This document shows, piece after piece, positions 10,737 to 19,918 of a stretch of DNA of 64,000 nucleotides. The stretch spans positions 1 through 64,000 of the forward strand of contig NZ_QYTU02000002.1 in NCBI RefSeq assembly GCF_003605365.2, written 5' to 3'. How positions within the stretch are numbered: the first letter of the stretch is position 1; each line of letters begins with the position of its first letter. The notes beneath the pieces are model-generated. The model saw only the letters and a list, made by a program, of their open reading frames with translations, did not search any database and was not told where the DNA came from. The DNA comes from Siminovitchia fortis. Lineage in GTDB: Bacteria > Bacillota > Bacilli > Bacillales > Bacillaceae_C. A program made the position numbers and the translations under genes.

Positions 10737-10766
10737 TTGGAACGCCGCATTTGTTTATGGTATACT
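10737..10766 (+). promoter_or_regulatory. Candidate promoter of yjzD
   Basis: TTGGAA (10737-10742), an 18-base spacer and TATACT (10761-10766), about 70 bases before the yjzD start. Confidence 0.6.
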
Positions 10767-10834
10767 AACGTGGTGAATAATAATATTGATTATGTGACTT
10801 ACATAGAGAAGTTTCTGAAACGGGGGGAACACAA

Positions 10835-11017
10835 TTGAGATATCTGGTCACAATTTTTTGGACACTTTTGCTTGTAAACATGTTGATGTATGTAGCAGGT
10901 TCCATGATTGGATCAAGCTATGATTTCGGAACTGCAACAACTTTGGGCGTCATCGCAGTTATTTTGATTTTCATCGTCTCTGCACTGATACCAGCACAGC
11001 CAACAGAAGAACAATAA
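10835..11017 (+). CDS. yjzD: YjzD family small membrane protein (DUF2929)
   Basis: 60-residue protein with two predicted transmembrane helices (about 5-24 and 35-54), matching the DUF2929/YjzD family. Start is TTG at 10835, seven bases after GGGGGG. In B. subtilis yjzD also lies in this neighbourhood. It shares a terminator with the convergent clpB. Function unknown. Confidence 0.8.
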   Translation: MRYLVTIFWTLLLVNMLMYVAGSMIGSSYDFGTATTLGVIAVILIFIVSALIPAQPTEEQ

Positions 11018-11047
11018 CTCGCCGGCGATCGGCGAGTTATTTTTATT
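11016..11047. terminator. Bidirectional terminator between yjzD and clpB
   Basis: Stem AACTCGCCG / CGGCGAGTT with a five-base loop at 11016-11038, then a T-rich tract on the plus strand. Confidence 0.85.
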
Positions 11048-13637
11048 TTTTAATCCTTATTTTCAGTTCATCATCCTGCAAATCGACAATGACTGTATCG
11101 AAAGGATGAACATTCCCCGAAATGATTTCCTTTGCAAGGCCTGTCTCAATCTTGCTTTGCAAATACCGTTTTAGCGGCCGCGCGCCATACACGGGGTCAT
11201 AAGCTTCACGGGCTGTAAATTCTTTTGCGGCATCTGTCATCTCCATTTGAATGTGCTGGTTGCGCAAACGTTCCTGGAGCTCCCTCACAAGCTTTGAAAC
11301 AATTCCTTTGATGTTATCCATGCTGAGCGGTTTGAACAGGATGATGTCATCCACTCTATTAAGAAATTCCGGACGGAACGAAGCTCTTAGCTGGCCAAGG
11401 ACAAGGTCCTTCGTCTCCTCATCTATTTGGTCTTCATTTTGCTCCCTTTCCAGCAGAAATGCCGACCCGATATTGGAAGTCATGATAATGACCGTATTTT
11501 TGAAATCAACCCTTCTTCCCTGCGAGTCGGTGATACGGCCATCGTCAAGGACCTGCAGTAAAATATTGAACACTTCCGGATGCGCTTTTTCAATTTCATC
11601 GAGCAGAACAACTGAATATGGCTTCCTTCTGACAGCCTCTGTCAGCTGTCCGCCTTCTTCATATCCCACATAGCCGGGAGGGGCTCCAATCAGGCGCGAT
11701 ACCGCATGTTTTTCCATATATTCGGACATATCAATGCGGATCATCTGCTCCTCACTGTCAAATAAGTTTTGCGCCAATGCTTTGGCCAATTCGGTTTTAC
11801 CTACTCCGGTTGGTCCAAGGAATATGAAAGATCCGATTGGACGGTTAGGGTCTTTGATTCCGGCCCTTGCCCTGAGCACCGCATTGCTCACAAGCTCCAC
11901 CGCTTCGTCCTGCCCGATAACCCGTTCGTGCAATATGCTTTCAAGCCTCAGCAGTTTTTCCCGCTCGCCTTCAACAAGCTTTGTGATCGGAATGCCAGTC
12001 CATCTGGAAATAATTTCGGCCACTTCATCTTCTGTCACTTCCTCTTTTACAAGACGCGACTCATTTCGCTCCTGGCCTTCCATTTGCTTCAGCTCTTTTT
12101 CCAAAGCCGGGATGCGGCCGTGGCGAAGCTCGGCAGCACGGTTCAGATCATACTCGTTTTCCGCCTCTTCAAGCTCTCTGCGGAGCTTTTCCAATTGCTC
12201 CCGCTTTTCCTGGATGCTGGAAATTTCACTTTTTTCCTTTTCCCACTTCGCTTTCATTTCATTTGCCTTTTCTTTCAGGTCAGCGAGGTCTTTTTGCAGC
12301 AGCTCAAGCCGTTCTTTGCTTGCTTCATCTTCCTCTTTCCTTAAGGCCGCTTCTTCGATTTCAAGCTGCATGACTCTTCTCGTAATCTCATCCAGCTCAC
12401 TCGGCATGGAATCGATTTCCACCCGTATATTGGCACAGGCTTCATCAATGACATCAATCGCTTTATCTGGTAAAAAACGATCCGTAATATAGCGGTCAGA
12501 TAAAGTTGCTGCCGCTACAAGGGCTCTGTCATGAATATTGACGCCGTGGTGGATTTCAAACCTTTCCTTCAATCCGCGCAAAATGGAAATCGTATCTTCC
12601 ACTGTCGGTTCCGGAACAAGCACCTTTTGAAAACGCCTTTCCAATGCAGCATCCTTTTCTATATACAGCCGGTATTCATCCAGAGTCGTTGCTCCGATGC
12701 AGTGGAGTTCTCCTCTTGCGAGCATTGGCTTCAGCATGTTTCCTGCATCCATGGAACCTTCCGCTTTTCCGGCTCCGACAATTGTATGGATTTCATCAAT
12801 GAACAGCAGAATCTTGCCTTCGCTCTTTTTTACTTCCTGCAATACCGCTTTGAGACGTTCTTCGAACTCTCCCCTGAATTTGGCTCCGGCGATCAGGGAT
12901 CCCATATCCAGCGCATATATCGTCTTGTCCTTTAACCCCTCCGGCACATCTTTTCTTACGATTCGCTGGGCAAGCCCTTCTACAATGGCGGTTTTCCCGA
13001 CACCCGGCTCGCCGATCAGAACTGGGTTGTTTTTCGTTTTGCGTGACAGAATCCTGATGACATTTCTTATTTCCTGATCCCGTCCGATGACCGGGTCCAG
13101 TTTGCCGGACTTCACTTCCGCCACGAGATCACGTCCGTATTTTTTTAAAACTTCATAGGTCGCTTCCGGGTTTTGTGACTCCACCCGCTGTCCCCCCCTG
13201 ATTTCTTTTACTTCTTCCAAAATGCTGTTTTTCGTTATCCCGCAGCGGGATAAAAACCGTGATATGCCGTTATCCGGCATATCCATTAAAGCAAGTGCAA
13301 AATGCTCCACGGACAGGTACTGATCCTCAAACCCGCTCATTTCTTCCTCAGCCTTGCTGATGAGCGTCGATAATGGACTGCTCAAGTACTGGCCGCCCTG
13401 CACACCCTGGCCCGTCACCTGCGGCTTCTGGTCCAATATTTTATCGAGTTCAAGCTGTATTTGCCCTTTCGTCAACCCAAGGCGCTCATAAAGCGTTGAA
13501 AGCAGGCTGTCATTCCTGTCTATAAGAGCTTTCCACAGATGCGGTATATCCAGTTCCGGGTGATTCAGCCTTCTGGCAATTTGCTGGCTTTGCGCGAAAG
13601 ACTCCTGCATGGTCATCGTCATCTTGCTCAGATCCAT
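11043..13637 (-). CDS. clpB: Disaggregase ClpB
   Basis: AAA+ chaperone that threads proteins out of aggregates together with DnaK. 864 residues, full length. N-terminal Clp repeat domain (1-150), first AAA domain with Walker A GEPGVGKT at 209-216, a long coiled-coil middle domain rich in E/K/R (about 400-530) that separates ClpB from ClpC, and a second AAA domain with GPTGVGKT near 610. B. subtilis 168 lacks clpB, but many other Bacillaceae have it. Start ATG at 13637 with AAGGAGGAG. No CIRCE or CtsR box is evident upstream, and a terminator-like hairpin lies only 50 bases before the gene. Confidence 0.96.
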   Translation of the reverse strand: MDLSKMTMTMQESFAQSQQIARRLNHPELDIPHLWKALIDRNDSLLSTLYERLGLTKGQIQLELDKILDQKPQVTGQGVQGGQYLSSPLSTLISKAEEEMSGFEDQYLSVEHFALALMDMPDNGISRFLSRCGITKNSILEEVKEIRGGQRVESQNPEATYEVLKKYGRDLVAEVKSGKLDPVIGRDQEIRNVIRILSRKTKNNPVLIGEPGVGKTAIVEGLAQRIVRKDVPEGLKDKTIYALDMGSLIAGAKFRGEFEERLKAVLQEVKKSEGKILLFIDEIHTIVGAGKAEGSMDAGNMLKPMLARGELHCIGATTLDEYRLYIEKDAALERRFQKVLVPEPTVEDTISILRGLKERFEIHHGVNIHDRALVAAATLSDRYITDRFLPDKAIDVIDEACANIRVEIDSMPSELDEITRRVMQLEIEEAALRKEEDEASKERLELLQKDLADLKEKANEMKAKWEKEKSEISSIQEKREQLEKLRRELEEAENEYDLNRAAELRHGRIPALEKELKQMEGQERNESRLVKEEVTEDEVAEIISRWTGIPITKLVEGEREKLLRLESILHERVIGQDEAVELVSNAVLRARAGIKDPNRPIGSFIFLGPTGVGKTELAKALAQNLFDSEEQMIRIDMSEYMEKHAVSRLIGAPPGYVGYEEGGQLTEAVRRKPYSVVLLDEIEKAHPEVFNILLQVLDDGRITDSQGRRVDFKNTVIIMTSNIGSAFLLEREQNEDQIDEETKDLVLGQLRASFRPEFLNRVDDIILFKPLSMDNIKGIVSKLVRELQERLRNQHIQMEMTDAAKEFTAREAYDPVYGARPLKRYLQSKIETGLAKEIISGNVHPFDTVIVDLQDDELKIRIKK

Positions 13638-13687
13638 ATTTCTCCTCCTTTTTCAAAACCAAAAGAGCCTGTTTATCTTCAAAATAA

Positions 13688-13718
13688 AAGCGAAGCTGCC
13701 AAAAAGGAGCTTCGCCTA
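13688..13718 (-). terminator. Hairpin terminator upstream of clpB
   Basis: Stem GCGAAGCT / AGCTTCGC with a ten-base loop, followed by TTTTATTTT on the minus strand. It probably ends the yitV-yitW transcript after the repeat. Little room remains (about 50 bases) for a clpB promoter behind it. Confidence 0.65.
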
Positions 13719-13763
13719 TACAATTCCCATTCAGCAGAATGGCAAAACGGAAGATATGTTCTT

Positions 13764-14033
13764 TGTCCAGCTTCAGCGCCCAGCGACTAGCAAACTTCAC
13801 ACTCCTTTCCTCGAAAAAGCTTTGCTTTTTCTGCGTGGATGTTTATTCGAGGAAGTTGCTCAGAGCACCACGATAAGTCAACATCGGCTCCGACGCACAG
13901 GATGTGCTAGTGCAGGCGAAGCGACAGGACGTCGCTGCTTGAGCCTGCCTACGTCGCCGTGTTTCCTTTATCTCATTGCGGAGTGCTCCAGTTTGTACGT
14001 CGCTAAACGGGCGCTTCCGCCTTTCTTATATCA
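13764..14033 (-). repeat. Long dispersed intergenic repeat, full copy
   Basis: About 270 bases between yitW and clpB. Read on the minus strand it begins GGCGGAAGCGCCCGTTTAGC, runs through AAACACGGCGACG, GATGTTGACTTATCGT and a perfect 15-base hairpin (GAAAAAGC.AAAGC type near 13820), and ends near GCGCTGAAGCTGGACA. It is nearly identical over about 250 bases to 40270-40525 in the opposite orientation. With the hairpin before clpB it accounts for the 393-base gap. Confidence 0.85.
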
Positions 14034-14339
14034 AGTAACGCCAAGCGCAATTTTCGCATAACGCGACATCTTATCTTTTGTCCAGGGAGGAGTCCAGACA
14101 ATATCCACTTCCGTCTGTTTGACTTCCGGTATATCCGCCAATGCCGCTGTCACCTGGTCTACAATAACAGGCGCAAGCGGGCACCCCATTGATGTGAGGG
14201 TCATCGTTATTTTTGCCGTGCCGCTTTCATCCAAGTCAACATCATAAACGAGTCCAAGATTCACGATATCGATGCCCAGTTCAGGGTCGATCACCTGTTC
14301 AAGGGCGCCGTAAATATTCTCTTTCAATGCTTCGTCCAT
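14031..14339 (-). CDS. yitW: SufT/PaaD-like Fe-S assembly protein (YitW, DUF59)
   Basis: 102 residues of the MIP18/DUF59 family, whose members help mature iron-sulfur proteins. The conserved core is present: DPELGIDIVNLGLVYDV, then LTSMGCPLA with the single conserved cysteine, then VDIVWTPPWTKD. The ATG at 14339, behind GGAGCGGGGAAC, fits homologs better than the upstream ATG at 14357. It lies directly downstream of yitV as in B. subtilis. Confidence 0.9.
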   Translation of the reverse strand: MDEALKENIYGALEQVIDPELGIDIVNLGLVYDVDLDESGTAKITMTLTSMGCPLAPVIVDQVTAALADIPEVKQTEVDIVWTPPWTKDKMSRYAKIALGVT

Positions 14340-14414
14340 GTTCCCCGCTCCTTTCAAATGGTTTCTATCCTTATCATACCAAATCCATTATAAATTCAAA
14401 CAGAAATGTTTTCT

Positions 14415-15182
14415 TTACAATAAAAATTCGCTGAACCAGTCAACTGTTTTTAAAAAAGCCTCACGGGTCACCTTATGCTCGGCATTGTTGTCGGCAAGGA
14501 AGTATAGGCGTTCCGGACTCTTTTCATAATCAGCTTTAATTTTTTGGTAAAAATCAGATGTTGGCTGAAACGGTACCACCTTATCCTTTTTCCCGTGCCA
14601 AATCAGGAGCGGCCTTCCTGCAAGTCCCTCAGGCTGAAGGCTTAAATCATATTTCCGTAATTCAGCATATATACTATCAAGCTCCTTGCTTGAAAAAGGA
14701 ATGGTCATTTCTGCTTTTTCCAATGACTCAATCTGCGCCCTGGCCAATTTTTCGTAACTCGGGCTTCCCATCAAGGAAACGCCCGCTTTAATCCAATCGT
14801 ATTGGGCCAGTCCGCCGAACATCGTGATGCCGCCCATGGAGGTGCCGACAACTCCAATCCGGCTGTTGATCAAATCCTTTTGGGATAATTCTTCCTTCAT
14901 ATCGTTCAGTTCGCGGATTGATTGGAGAACTATGTTCCAAAATTCGAAGATCAGTTTTTCTGGATGCCTGCCGTCACTTCGTTCCCCATGTAATTTTGCA
15001 TCCGGAAGGATGACCCTGAACCCTTTTTCCGCAAGCAGGTAGCCGAAATGAAGATTATGTTCTTTAGCTGAAGTAAAACCATGCAGAAAAAAGACGATCG
15101 GCAGTTTTGCATTTTTTCGTCCTTCTTTTACGACATGTAAAACCGGTATATTACTTATGGATTCGTGATGGATTTCAATCAA
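14415..15182 (-). CDS. yitV: Alpha/beta hydrolase, YitV-type esterase
   Basis: 255-residue alpha/beta-hydrolase. The oxyanion region FFLHGFTSAKE is at 31-41, the nucleophile elbow GTSMGG places Ser at 115, and the C-terminal Asp/His pair is probably in WHGKKDK and DNNAEHKV. No signal peptide, so cytoplasmic. Start is TTG at 15182, eight bases after AAGGAG. Forms a likely operon with yitW. The substrate is unknown. Confidence 0.85.
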   Translation of the reverse strand: MIEIHHESISNIPVLHVVKEGRKNAKLPIVFFLHGFTSAKEHNLHFGYLLAEKGFRVILPDAKLHGERSDGRHPEKLIFEFWNIVLQSIRELNDMKEELSQKDLINSRIGVVGTSMGGITMFGGLAQYDWIKAGVSLMGSPSYEKLARAQIESLEKAEMTIPFSSKELDSIYAELRKYDLSLQPEGLAGRPLLIWHGKKDKVVPFQPTSDFYQKIKADYEKSPERLYFLADNNAEHKVTREAFLKTVDWFSEFLL

Positions 15183-15375
15183 TCGACTCTCTCCTTAGGC
15201 TTGACTTGTTGGAATGCCAATTAATGTTATATTTTAACACTCCTTATTTCCTCTTGCCAAAGATGAGGATTGGCTGTCATTAATTCCCCGAAGTTTTTGT
15301 CCGCTTTTCGTCCAAAATAAGATATGAACGCGTGATGCGTTCCTTCCTACCATTTCAAAAAGGCGGTGTGTTGTC

Positions 15376-15528
15376 ATGGCTAAAAACAGTAAATCCAGAC
15401 GCTTTACGAATCAGGGAAAAAACTCTGTTGAACAACATGCACAACGTTTTCCATATCGCTCCACATTGGATGAGGCAGAAAAGGAAAAAATTGAGTTCAT
15501 GAAAGAATCATCGCTTGGAGGTATTTAA
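15376..15528 (+). CDS. Small basic hypothetical protein
   Basis: 50 residues, MAKNSKSRRFTNQGKNS..., strongly basic N-terminal half and a more acidic C-terminal half, no membrane segment. Preceded by AGGCGGTG. Its stop is one base before the GTG start of the next gene, whose ribosome binding site lies within its last codons, so the two are translationally linked. I do not recognise a family; the composition would fit a small spore or nucleic-acid-binding protein, but that is a guess. Confidence 0.6.
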   Translation: MAKNSKSRRFTNQGKNSVEQHAQRFPYRSTLDEAEKEKIEFMKESSLGGI

Positions 15529-15529
15529 G

Positions 15530-15718
15530 GTGGGAAAAGACAAACTTTTTCAGGAGGCCAGGCACTTTGTTGAGCAGGCTTTAAATAACACGTCACCTAA
15601 AACCGTTGAGATTGCCAAGAATGCCCTTTCTTCAGCATATGCCAACTCAACCTTCGCCCAGCAGAGCCAGTTAAGGGAGCTGCAGGAGCAGCTTGACAGG
15701 AGGTCAAATTCTCTTTAG
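15530..15718 (+). CDS. Small DUF3813-like protein
   Basis: 62 residues, VGKDKLFQEARHFVEQALNN..., all helical with a Q/E/L-rich tail suited to a coiled coil. It resembles the DUF3813 family of Bacillus yit-region proteins. GTG at 15530 has a perfect GGAGGT seven bases upstream, overlapping the end of the preceding gene. A tandem REP-like repeat follows the stop directly. Function unknown. Confidence 0.65.
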   Translation: MGKDKLFQEARHFVEQALNNTSPKTVEIAKNALSSAYANSTFAQQSQLRELQEQLDRRSNSL

Positions 15719-15780
15719 CACTTTAACGCATCGGGGGTCAGACCCTCTTTAGTGCTTTAACGCACCGGGGGCCTGACCCC
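15719..15780. repeat. Tandem REP-like palindromic repeat (two copies)
   Basis: Two consecutive 30-base units, each CTTTAACGCAYCGGGGG followed by TCAGACCC or CCTGACCCC, so each ends in a GC-rich palindrome. A third member in inverted orientation is at 42094-42130. The layout resembles REP sequences mobilised by RAYT (TnpA-REP) transposases. It fills the whole gap to yitT and may also work as a terminator. Confidence 0.7.
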
Positions 15781-16635
15781 TTAATCTTTCCGGAAGAAAC
15801 CGAAAACCGCCGCTGTCTCCACAATATTTGTGAATGCTTCAGGATCGACCTCTTTGATGACATGTTCAAGCTCATACAATTCATACCGGGTTATGACGAT
15901 GATCATCATGTCTTTTTCTTGGTTGGAAAACGCCCCTTTGGCCGGTACCATCGTAATGCCTCTGACCAATCTCTTATAAATCGCTTCTTTTAGCTCAGCG
16001 GCTTTTTTCGTGACAATCATGGCCGTAAGTTTCTGATGGCGCGTATGAATGGCATCGATCACCCTTGTGGACGCGTAGACCGACAGCAATGTGTATAATG
16101 CCTTATCCCACCCATATAAAGCGCCCGCTGTCAGTATGATGACGGCATTCAATATAAAGAAGTACGTCCCGACAGATTTATCACTTATTCGGGATAGGAC
16201 CATCGATATGATGTCCAATCCTCCCGTGGATGCCCCCACTTTCAATGTGATCCCGATTCCAATGGCTGTGATGACTCCGCCAAACACTGCGTAAAGCATG
16301 ATATCTGCCGTCTGGGCCTTGACAGGAATAATTTCAAGGAAAAAAGAAGTGACAGCAACCGATATAAAACTATAGAACGTAAAGGTTTTTCCGACTTTGT
16401 ACCACCCAAGCACAGCCACAGGAATGTTGAACAGCAATAATAAAAGTCCCGTTGATACGTTTAGCGGCGTAAATTGGCTGATGACTTTTGATAAGAGCTG
16501 TGCAGCACCCGCAAAGCCGCTGGCATAAACATTTGCCGGTATAAGGAAATAATTCATCGCAACGGCAACGAGGATTGCCCCTGCTATGATGACAATTAGT
16601 TTTTTAATAACTTCCCATAATGATTGTTTTCTCAT
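15781..16635 (-). CDS. yitT: YitT family membrane protein (DUF161/DUF2179)
   Basis: 284 residues: five predicted membrane helices in the first 190 residues (for example VIIAGAILVAVAMNYFLI) and a cytoplasmic C-terminal DUF2179 domain of about 80 residues containing RGITMVPAKGAFS and a final helix-strand unit. Family members are widespread in Bacillota; their transport substrate is not established. Divergently transcribed from the DegV gene. Confidence 0.9.
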   Translation of the reverse strand: MRKQSLWEVIKKLIVIIAGAILVAVAMNYFLIPANVYASGFAGAAQLLSKVISQFTPLNVSTGLLLLLFNIPVAVLGWYKVGKTFTFYSFISVAVTSFFLEIIPVKAQTADIMLYAVFGGVITAIGIGITLKVGASTGGLDIISMVLSRISDKSVGTYFFILNAVIILTAGALYGWDKALYTLLSVYASTRVIDAIHTRHQKLTAMIVTKKAAELKEAIYKRLVRGITMVPAKGAFSNQEKDMMIIVITRYELYELEHVIKEVDPEAFTNIVETAAVFGFFRKD

Positions 16636-16748
16636 TTTTTCACCCTAATTCAGCGTTTTTTTTACGTTGAGGTTTCTTATAAAAGCAGATACACTTATAT
16701 AAAAGGACAAAGATTGTCAAATTATTTTTTCACGGAAGGTGTATTTTT

Positions 16749-17609
16749 ATGACATTGAAACTTTTTGCCGACAGTGCATGCGACCTGCCGCTGTCTTTCT
16801 ATGAAGAGAATAACGTTGTGTTGATTACTCTTCAGGTGCATATTGATGACCGGGAATATAAAGATTTACAGAACATCACGCCTGAACAAGTATATGAAGA
16901 AATCAGGGCAGGAAAAATGCCCAAAACATCCCAGGCCTCCCCCCAGCAGCTTCATGAACTGTTTACGGACCTTGCGAAAACAGGCGAAAGCGGATTATAC
17001 ATATCCATGTCTTCCGGCCTTTCGGGTACATATCAAACGGCTGTCATGGTGAAAGAACAGGTAAAAGAAGAATTTCCCGATTTGGATTTGACGATTATTG
17101 ATTCAAAGGCCGTTTCTTTGGGATATGGTTTGACCGTCATGGCTGTTGCGGAAAAAATAAACAATAACGAACCAAAGGAAGACATCATCAAATTCGCACA
17201 ATCCAATTGTAACCGCATGGAACATCTATTTACAATCGAAGATCTTGAATTTCTTGCAGCAGGCGGACGCTTATCGAGGTCATCTGCATTTTTCGGGGGA
17301 CTTTTAAATATCAAGCCCCTTCTGCATGTTGAAGAAGGAAAACTGGTCCCCCTTGAAAAAATCCGCGGTAAAAAGAAACTTTTAAAAAGAATGCTTGACC
17401 TCATGGAGGAACGCGGTGACGATCTTGAGAATCAATTGATCGGCATCAGCCATGGCGATGATGAAGAAACTGCCTTGCTGATGAAAAAAATGATCGAAGA
17501 GCGTTTCGGAACAAAGAATTTTTACATACGTCTGATCGGTGCCATCGTCGCGTCTCATGCGGGCCCGGGAACGCTCGCTGTCTTCTATCTTAAAAAACAG
17601 GCCGATTGA
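16749..17609 (+). CDS. DegV family fatty-acid-binding protein (YitS-like)
   Basis: 286 residues with the DegV layout: N-terminal KLFADSACDLPLSFYEE, TSQASPQ near 60, SSGLSGTY near 90, and GGRLSRSSAFFG near 175 where the fatty-acid carboxylate is bound in known structures. Related FakB proteins present fatty acids to FakA kinase; whether this one does is not shown. ATG at 16749 with GAAGGTG upstream. B. subtilis YitS lies next to YitT as here. Confidence 0.9.
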   Translation: MTLKLFADSACDLPLSFYEENNVVLITLQVHIDDREYKDLQNITPEQVYEEIRAGKMPKTSQASPQQLHELFTDLAKTGESGLYISMSSGLSGTYQTAVMVKEQVKEEFPDLDLTIIDSKAVSLGYGLTVMAVAEKINNNEPKEDIIKFAQSNCNRMEHLFTIEDLEFLAAGGRLSRSSAFFGGLLNIKPLLHVEEGKLVPLEKIRGKKKLLKRMLDLMEERGDDLENQLIGISHGDDEETALLMKKMIEERFGTKNFYIRLIGAIVASHAGPGTLAVFYLKKQAD

Positions 17610-17673
17610 CAATGAGTAGGGAATCCCTGTCAGGACATACTAACCGCAAACATAAGGAAAGGGAGACTCACTT

Positions 17674-17808
17674 ATGCGATACAATACATCAGACAATGAC
17701 AAAAAGGCAAGGGATAATCAAGCACGCAGGGAAGTAAAAAACATTCAGCGCGAAGAAGAACGCAAAGCCGGTAAACATCAATACTCCAAGAAAACGGATC
17801 ATCTTTAA
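17674..17808 (+). CDS. Small DUF3941-like protein
   Basis: 44 residues, MRYNTSDNDKKARDNQARRE..., highly charged and ending HQYSKKTDHL, like the DUF3941 family of tiny Bacillus proteins. Ribosome binding site AAAGGGAG seven to eight bases upstream. No hydrophobic segment. Function unknown. A hairpin terminator follows at 17874. Confidence 0.7.
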   Translation: MRYNTSDNDKKARDNQARREVKNIQREEERKAGKHQYSKKTDHL

Positions 17809-17873
17809 TTATCATGCGGATTCATCCCGGCTGTTCGGGTTAAAGACCGTGTATTTCTAAGCATCAAATAATC

Positions 17874-17903
17874 CCCGCCAGTTTTTTGGTGGGGATTTCG
17901 ATT
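17874..17903 (+). terminator. Terminator after the DUF3941-like gene
   Basis: CCCCGCCA / TGGTGGGG stem with a short T-rich loop and a following T-rich stretch. Confidence 0.75.
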
Positions 17904-17975
17904 TAATTTGGTCCAGCGCTCCTTGCGGGAATGGCAGTGTATGGCAGAATAGAGAAAATTAAATCCCGGTAAAAA

Positions 17976-18012
17976 CCAAAAAGCCGCCGGAAAACAAGCA
18001 CCGGCGGCCTTA
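17976..18012 (-). terminator. Terminator of the rbs operon
   Basis: On the minus strand GCCGCCGG / CCGGCGGC stem with a ten-base loop and a TTTTT tail, directly after the rbsB stop. Confidence 0.9.
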
Positions 18013-18020
18013 CAATTCCC

Positions 18021-18959
18021 TTATTTTACCAACTCAAGATCAACCGGGATGAATTCATCCACTTTGTCTCCAGCATTTACTTTTAATGCGGTTTCCACGC
18101 TTTTTTGCCCGATTTCTTCAGGCTTTTGCGCAACGGTTGCCGCCATTTTCTTGTCTTCGACTGCTTTCACGGCATCGTCGGTAGCGTCAAAACCGACAAC
18201 GATGACATCCTTGATTCCGGCAGCTTCCAAAGCTTCAATCGCTCCCAAAGCCATTTCGTCATTATGGGCAAAAATGGCCTGGATATCTTTGTTGGCCTGC
18301 AGGATGTTTTCCATGACAGAAAGCCCTTTGGAACGGTCGAAATCAGCCGCTTGCTTGGCGACAACTTCAATATCGGAAACTTCGTCAACCGCTTTGTGGA
18401 AGCCTTCGCCACGCTCACGTGCGGCGGAAGAACCCGGGATCCCTTCAAGCTCAACGACTTTCCCTTTGTTGCCCAATTGTTCCAAAATGAGCTCGCCGGC
18501 CATTTGTCCTCCTGCCACATTGTCGGAAGCGATGTGAGCAACGACTTCGCCGCCTTCAGCACTGCGGTCAACGGTGATGACCGGAATGTTTTCCTTGTTC
18601 GCGGATTCAATCGCAGCGGAAACAGCGGAAGAGTCCGCCGGATTGATTAACAGCACGTCAATGCCGCGCTGGATCAAGTCTTCCACGTCGGAAACCTGTT
18701 TTGCGGAGTCATTTTGCGCATCAACAACCACAAGCTCTGCTTCCTCGGCATCAGCTGCTTTTTGCGCGCCGTCTTTCAAGGAAACGAAGAACGGGTTGTT
18801 CAATGTTGAAATCGACAGTCCAATTTTGACCTTATCGTCTTTTTTGCCATTGGAATCGCCATCCGACGCTTTGTCTGAACCAGGTGCTTTTGTCGAACAG
18901 CCGGCAGCAATGATCATGATGATCGACAGAATCAATAAACCTTTGAATGCTTTTTTCAC
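18021..18959 (-). CDS. rbsB: Ribose ABC transporter, substrate-binding lipoprotein RbsB
   Basis: 312 residues. Lipoprotein signal with Cys at 21 (IIAAGCS) and a Ser/Gly/Asp/Lys linker, then a periplasmic-binding-protein type I fold typical of Rbs[34 protein letters not shown], and GFDATDDAV near the end. It binds ribose outside the membrane and delivers it to RbsC. Last gene of the operon, 20 bases after rbsC. Confidence 0.95.
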   Translation of the reverse strand: MKKAFKGLLILSIIMIIAAGCSTKAPGSDKASDGDSNGKKDDKVKIGLSISTLNNPFFVSLKDGAQKAADAEEAELVVVDAQNDSAKQVSDVEDLIQRGIDVLLINPADSSAVSAAIESANKENIPVITVDRSAEGGEVVAHIASDNVAGGQMAGELILEQLGNKGKVVELEGIPGSSAARERGEGFHKAVDEVSDIEVVAKQAADFDRSKGLSVMENILQANKDIQAIFAHNDEMALGAIEALEAAGIKDVIVVGFDATDDAVKAVEDKKMAATVAQKPEEIGQKSVETALKVNAGDKVDEFIPVDLELVK

Positions 18960-18979
18960 GGTAATTCCCCCTTAGATTT

Positions 18980-19918
18980 TTAAGCAGATTTTTTGCGGTC
19001 AAGCAGCACAGCGAGTAAAATAACTCCCCCTTTCACAACTTGTTGATAAAAGGAGCTGACATTCATTAAGTTCAACCCATTATTTAAAACCCCAATGATG
19101 AGGGCTCCTATCAATGTTCCAAAAATCCAGCCGCGTCCGCCGGACAGGCTCGTTCCACCAAGCACAACCGCTGCGATCGCATCGAGTTCATAGGTAACAC
19201 CCGCGGTCGGCTGTGCCGAATTCAGCCTCGATGCAAGGATGATTCCGCCAAGAGCAGACAGCGTACCAGTTATCGTGTATACCCACAGCTTGACGCGGTC
19301 GGCGCGAATCCCCGAGAGAATAGCGGCTTCCTCGTTTCCGCCGATCGCATAAACCCGACGGCCAAAAACCGTCTTTTTCAAAATAAAATACAGGATAAAG
19401 TACACAGCCAGCATCCAGATGACTGGCACGGGGATCCAGCCGAGATACCCTTTGCCCAACAGCTCGAACAGCGTGCTGTTGGACAGTCCGGTGATCGGCC
19501 GGCCATCGGTATAGACGAGCGTCAGCCCTCGGAAAATCGTCATCGTTGCCAGCGTGGCAATGAACGGAGCGACTTTTCCTTTTGTAATGATCAGGCCGTT
19601 CAATGCTCCCATCGCCGCCCCGGCCAAAAGCCCGATTAATATGGCAAGCAGCGGATCCATGCCACCCGCCAAGAGCCCCGCGGTCAACGCGGAAGCGAGA
19701 GCCAATATGGAGCCCACCGACAGGTCGATCCCCCCTGTCAAAATGACGAAAGTCATTCCAAAAGCGATCAGGGCGTTTATCGACACCTGCCTGAGGACGT
19801 TGAATATATTATTTAAGGTAAAAAAGCTCGGGCTGACAATTGCCAGTATAATGATCAAAAGTACGAGACCAAGTAATGCGCCAAGCTTCTGTAATTGTTT
19901 TGAAAACGAGGATTTCAT
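18980..19918 (-). CDS. rbsC: Ribose ABC transporter permease RbsC
   Basis: 312-residue inner-membrane permease with about nine to ten hydrophobic segments. Family blocks: [13 protein letters not shown] near 64, [13 protein letters not shown] near 140, AIGGNEEAA near 205, and [17 protein letters not shown] near 255. Its ATG overlaps the rbsA stop as ATGA, so the two are coupled in translation. Confidence 0.96.
   Translation of the reverse strand: MKSSFSKQLQKLGALLGLVLLIIILAIVSPSFFTLNNIFNVLRQVSINALIAFGMTFVILTGGIDLSVGSILALASALTAGLLAGGMDPLLAILIGLLAGAAMGALNGLIITKGKVAPFIATLATMTIFRGLTLVYTDGRPITGLSNSTLFELLGKGYLGWIPVPVIWMLAVYFILYFILKKTVFGRRVYAIGGNEEAAILSGIRADRVKLWVYTITGTLSALGGIILASRLNSAQPTAGVTYELDAIAAVVLGGTSLSGGRGWIFGTLIGALIIGVLNNGLNLMNVSSFYQQVVKGGVILLAVLLDRKKSA

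Noticed and set aside
11734-12492. Long Ser-rich plus-strand frame opposite clpB
   Set aside because: It is an antisense shadow of the E/K-rich clpB coiled coil; no ribosome binding site and composition typical of a mirrored frame.
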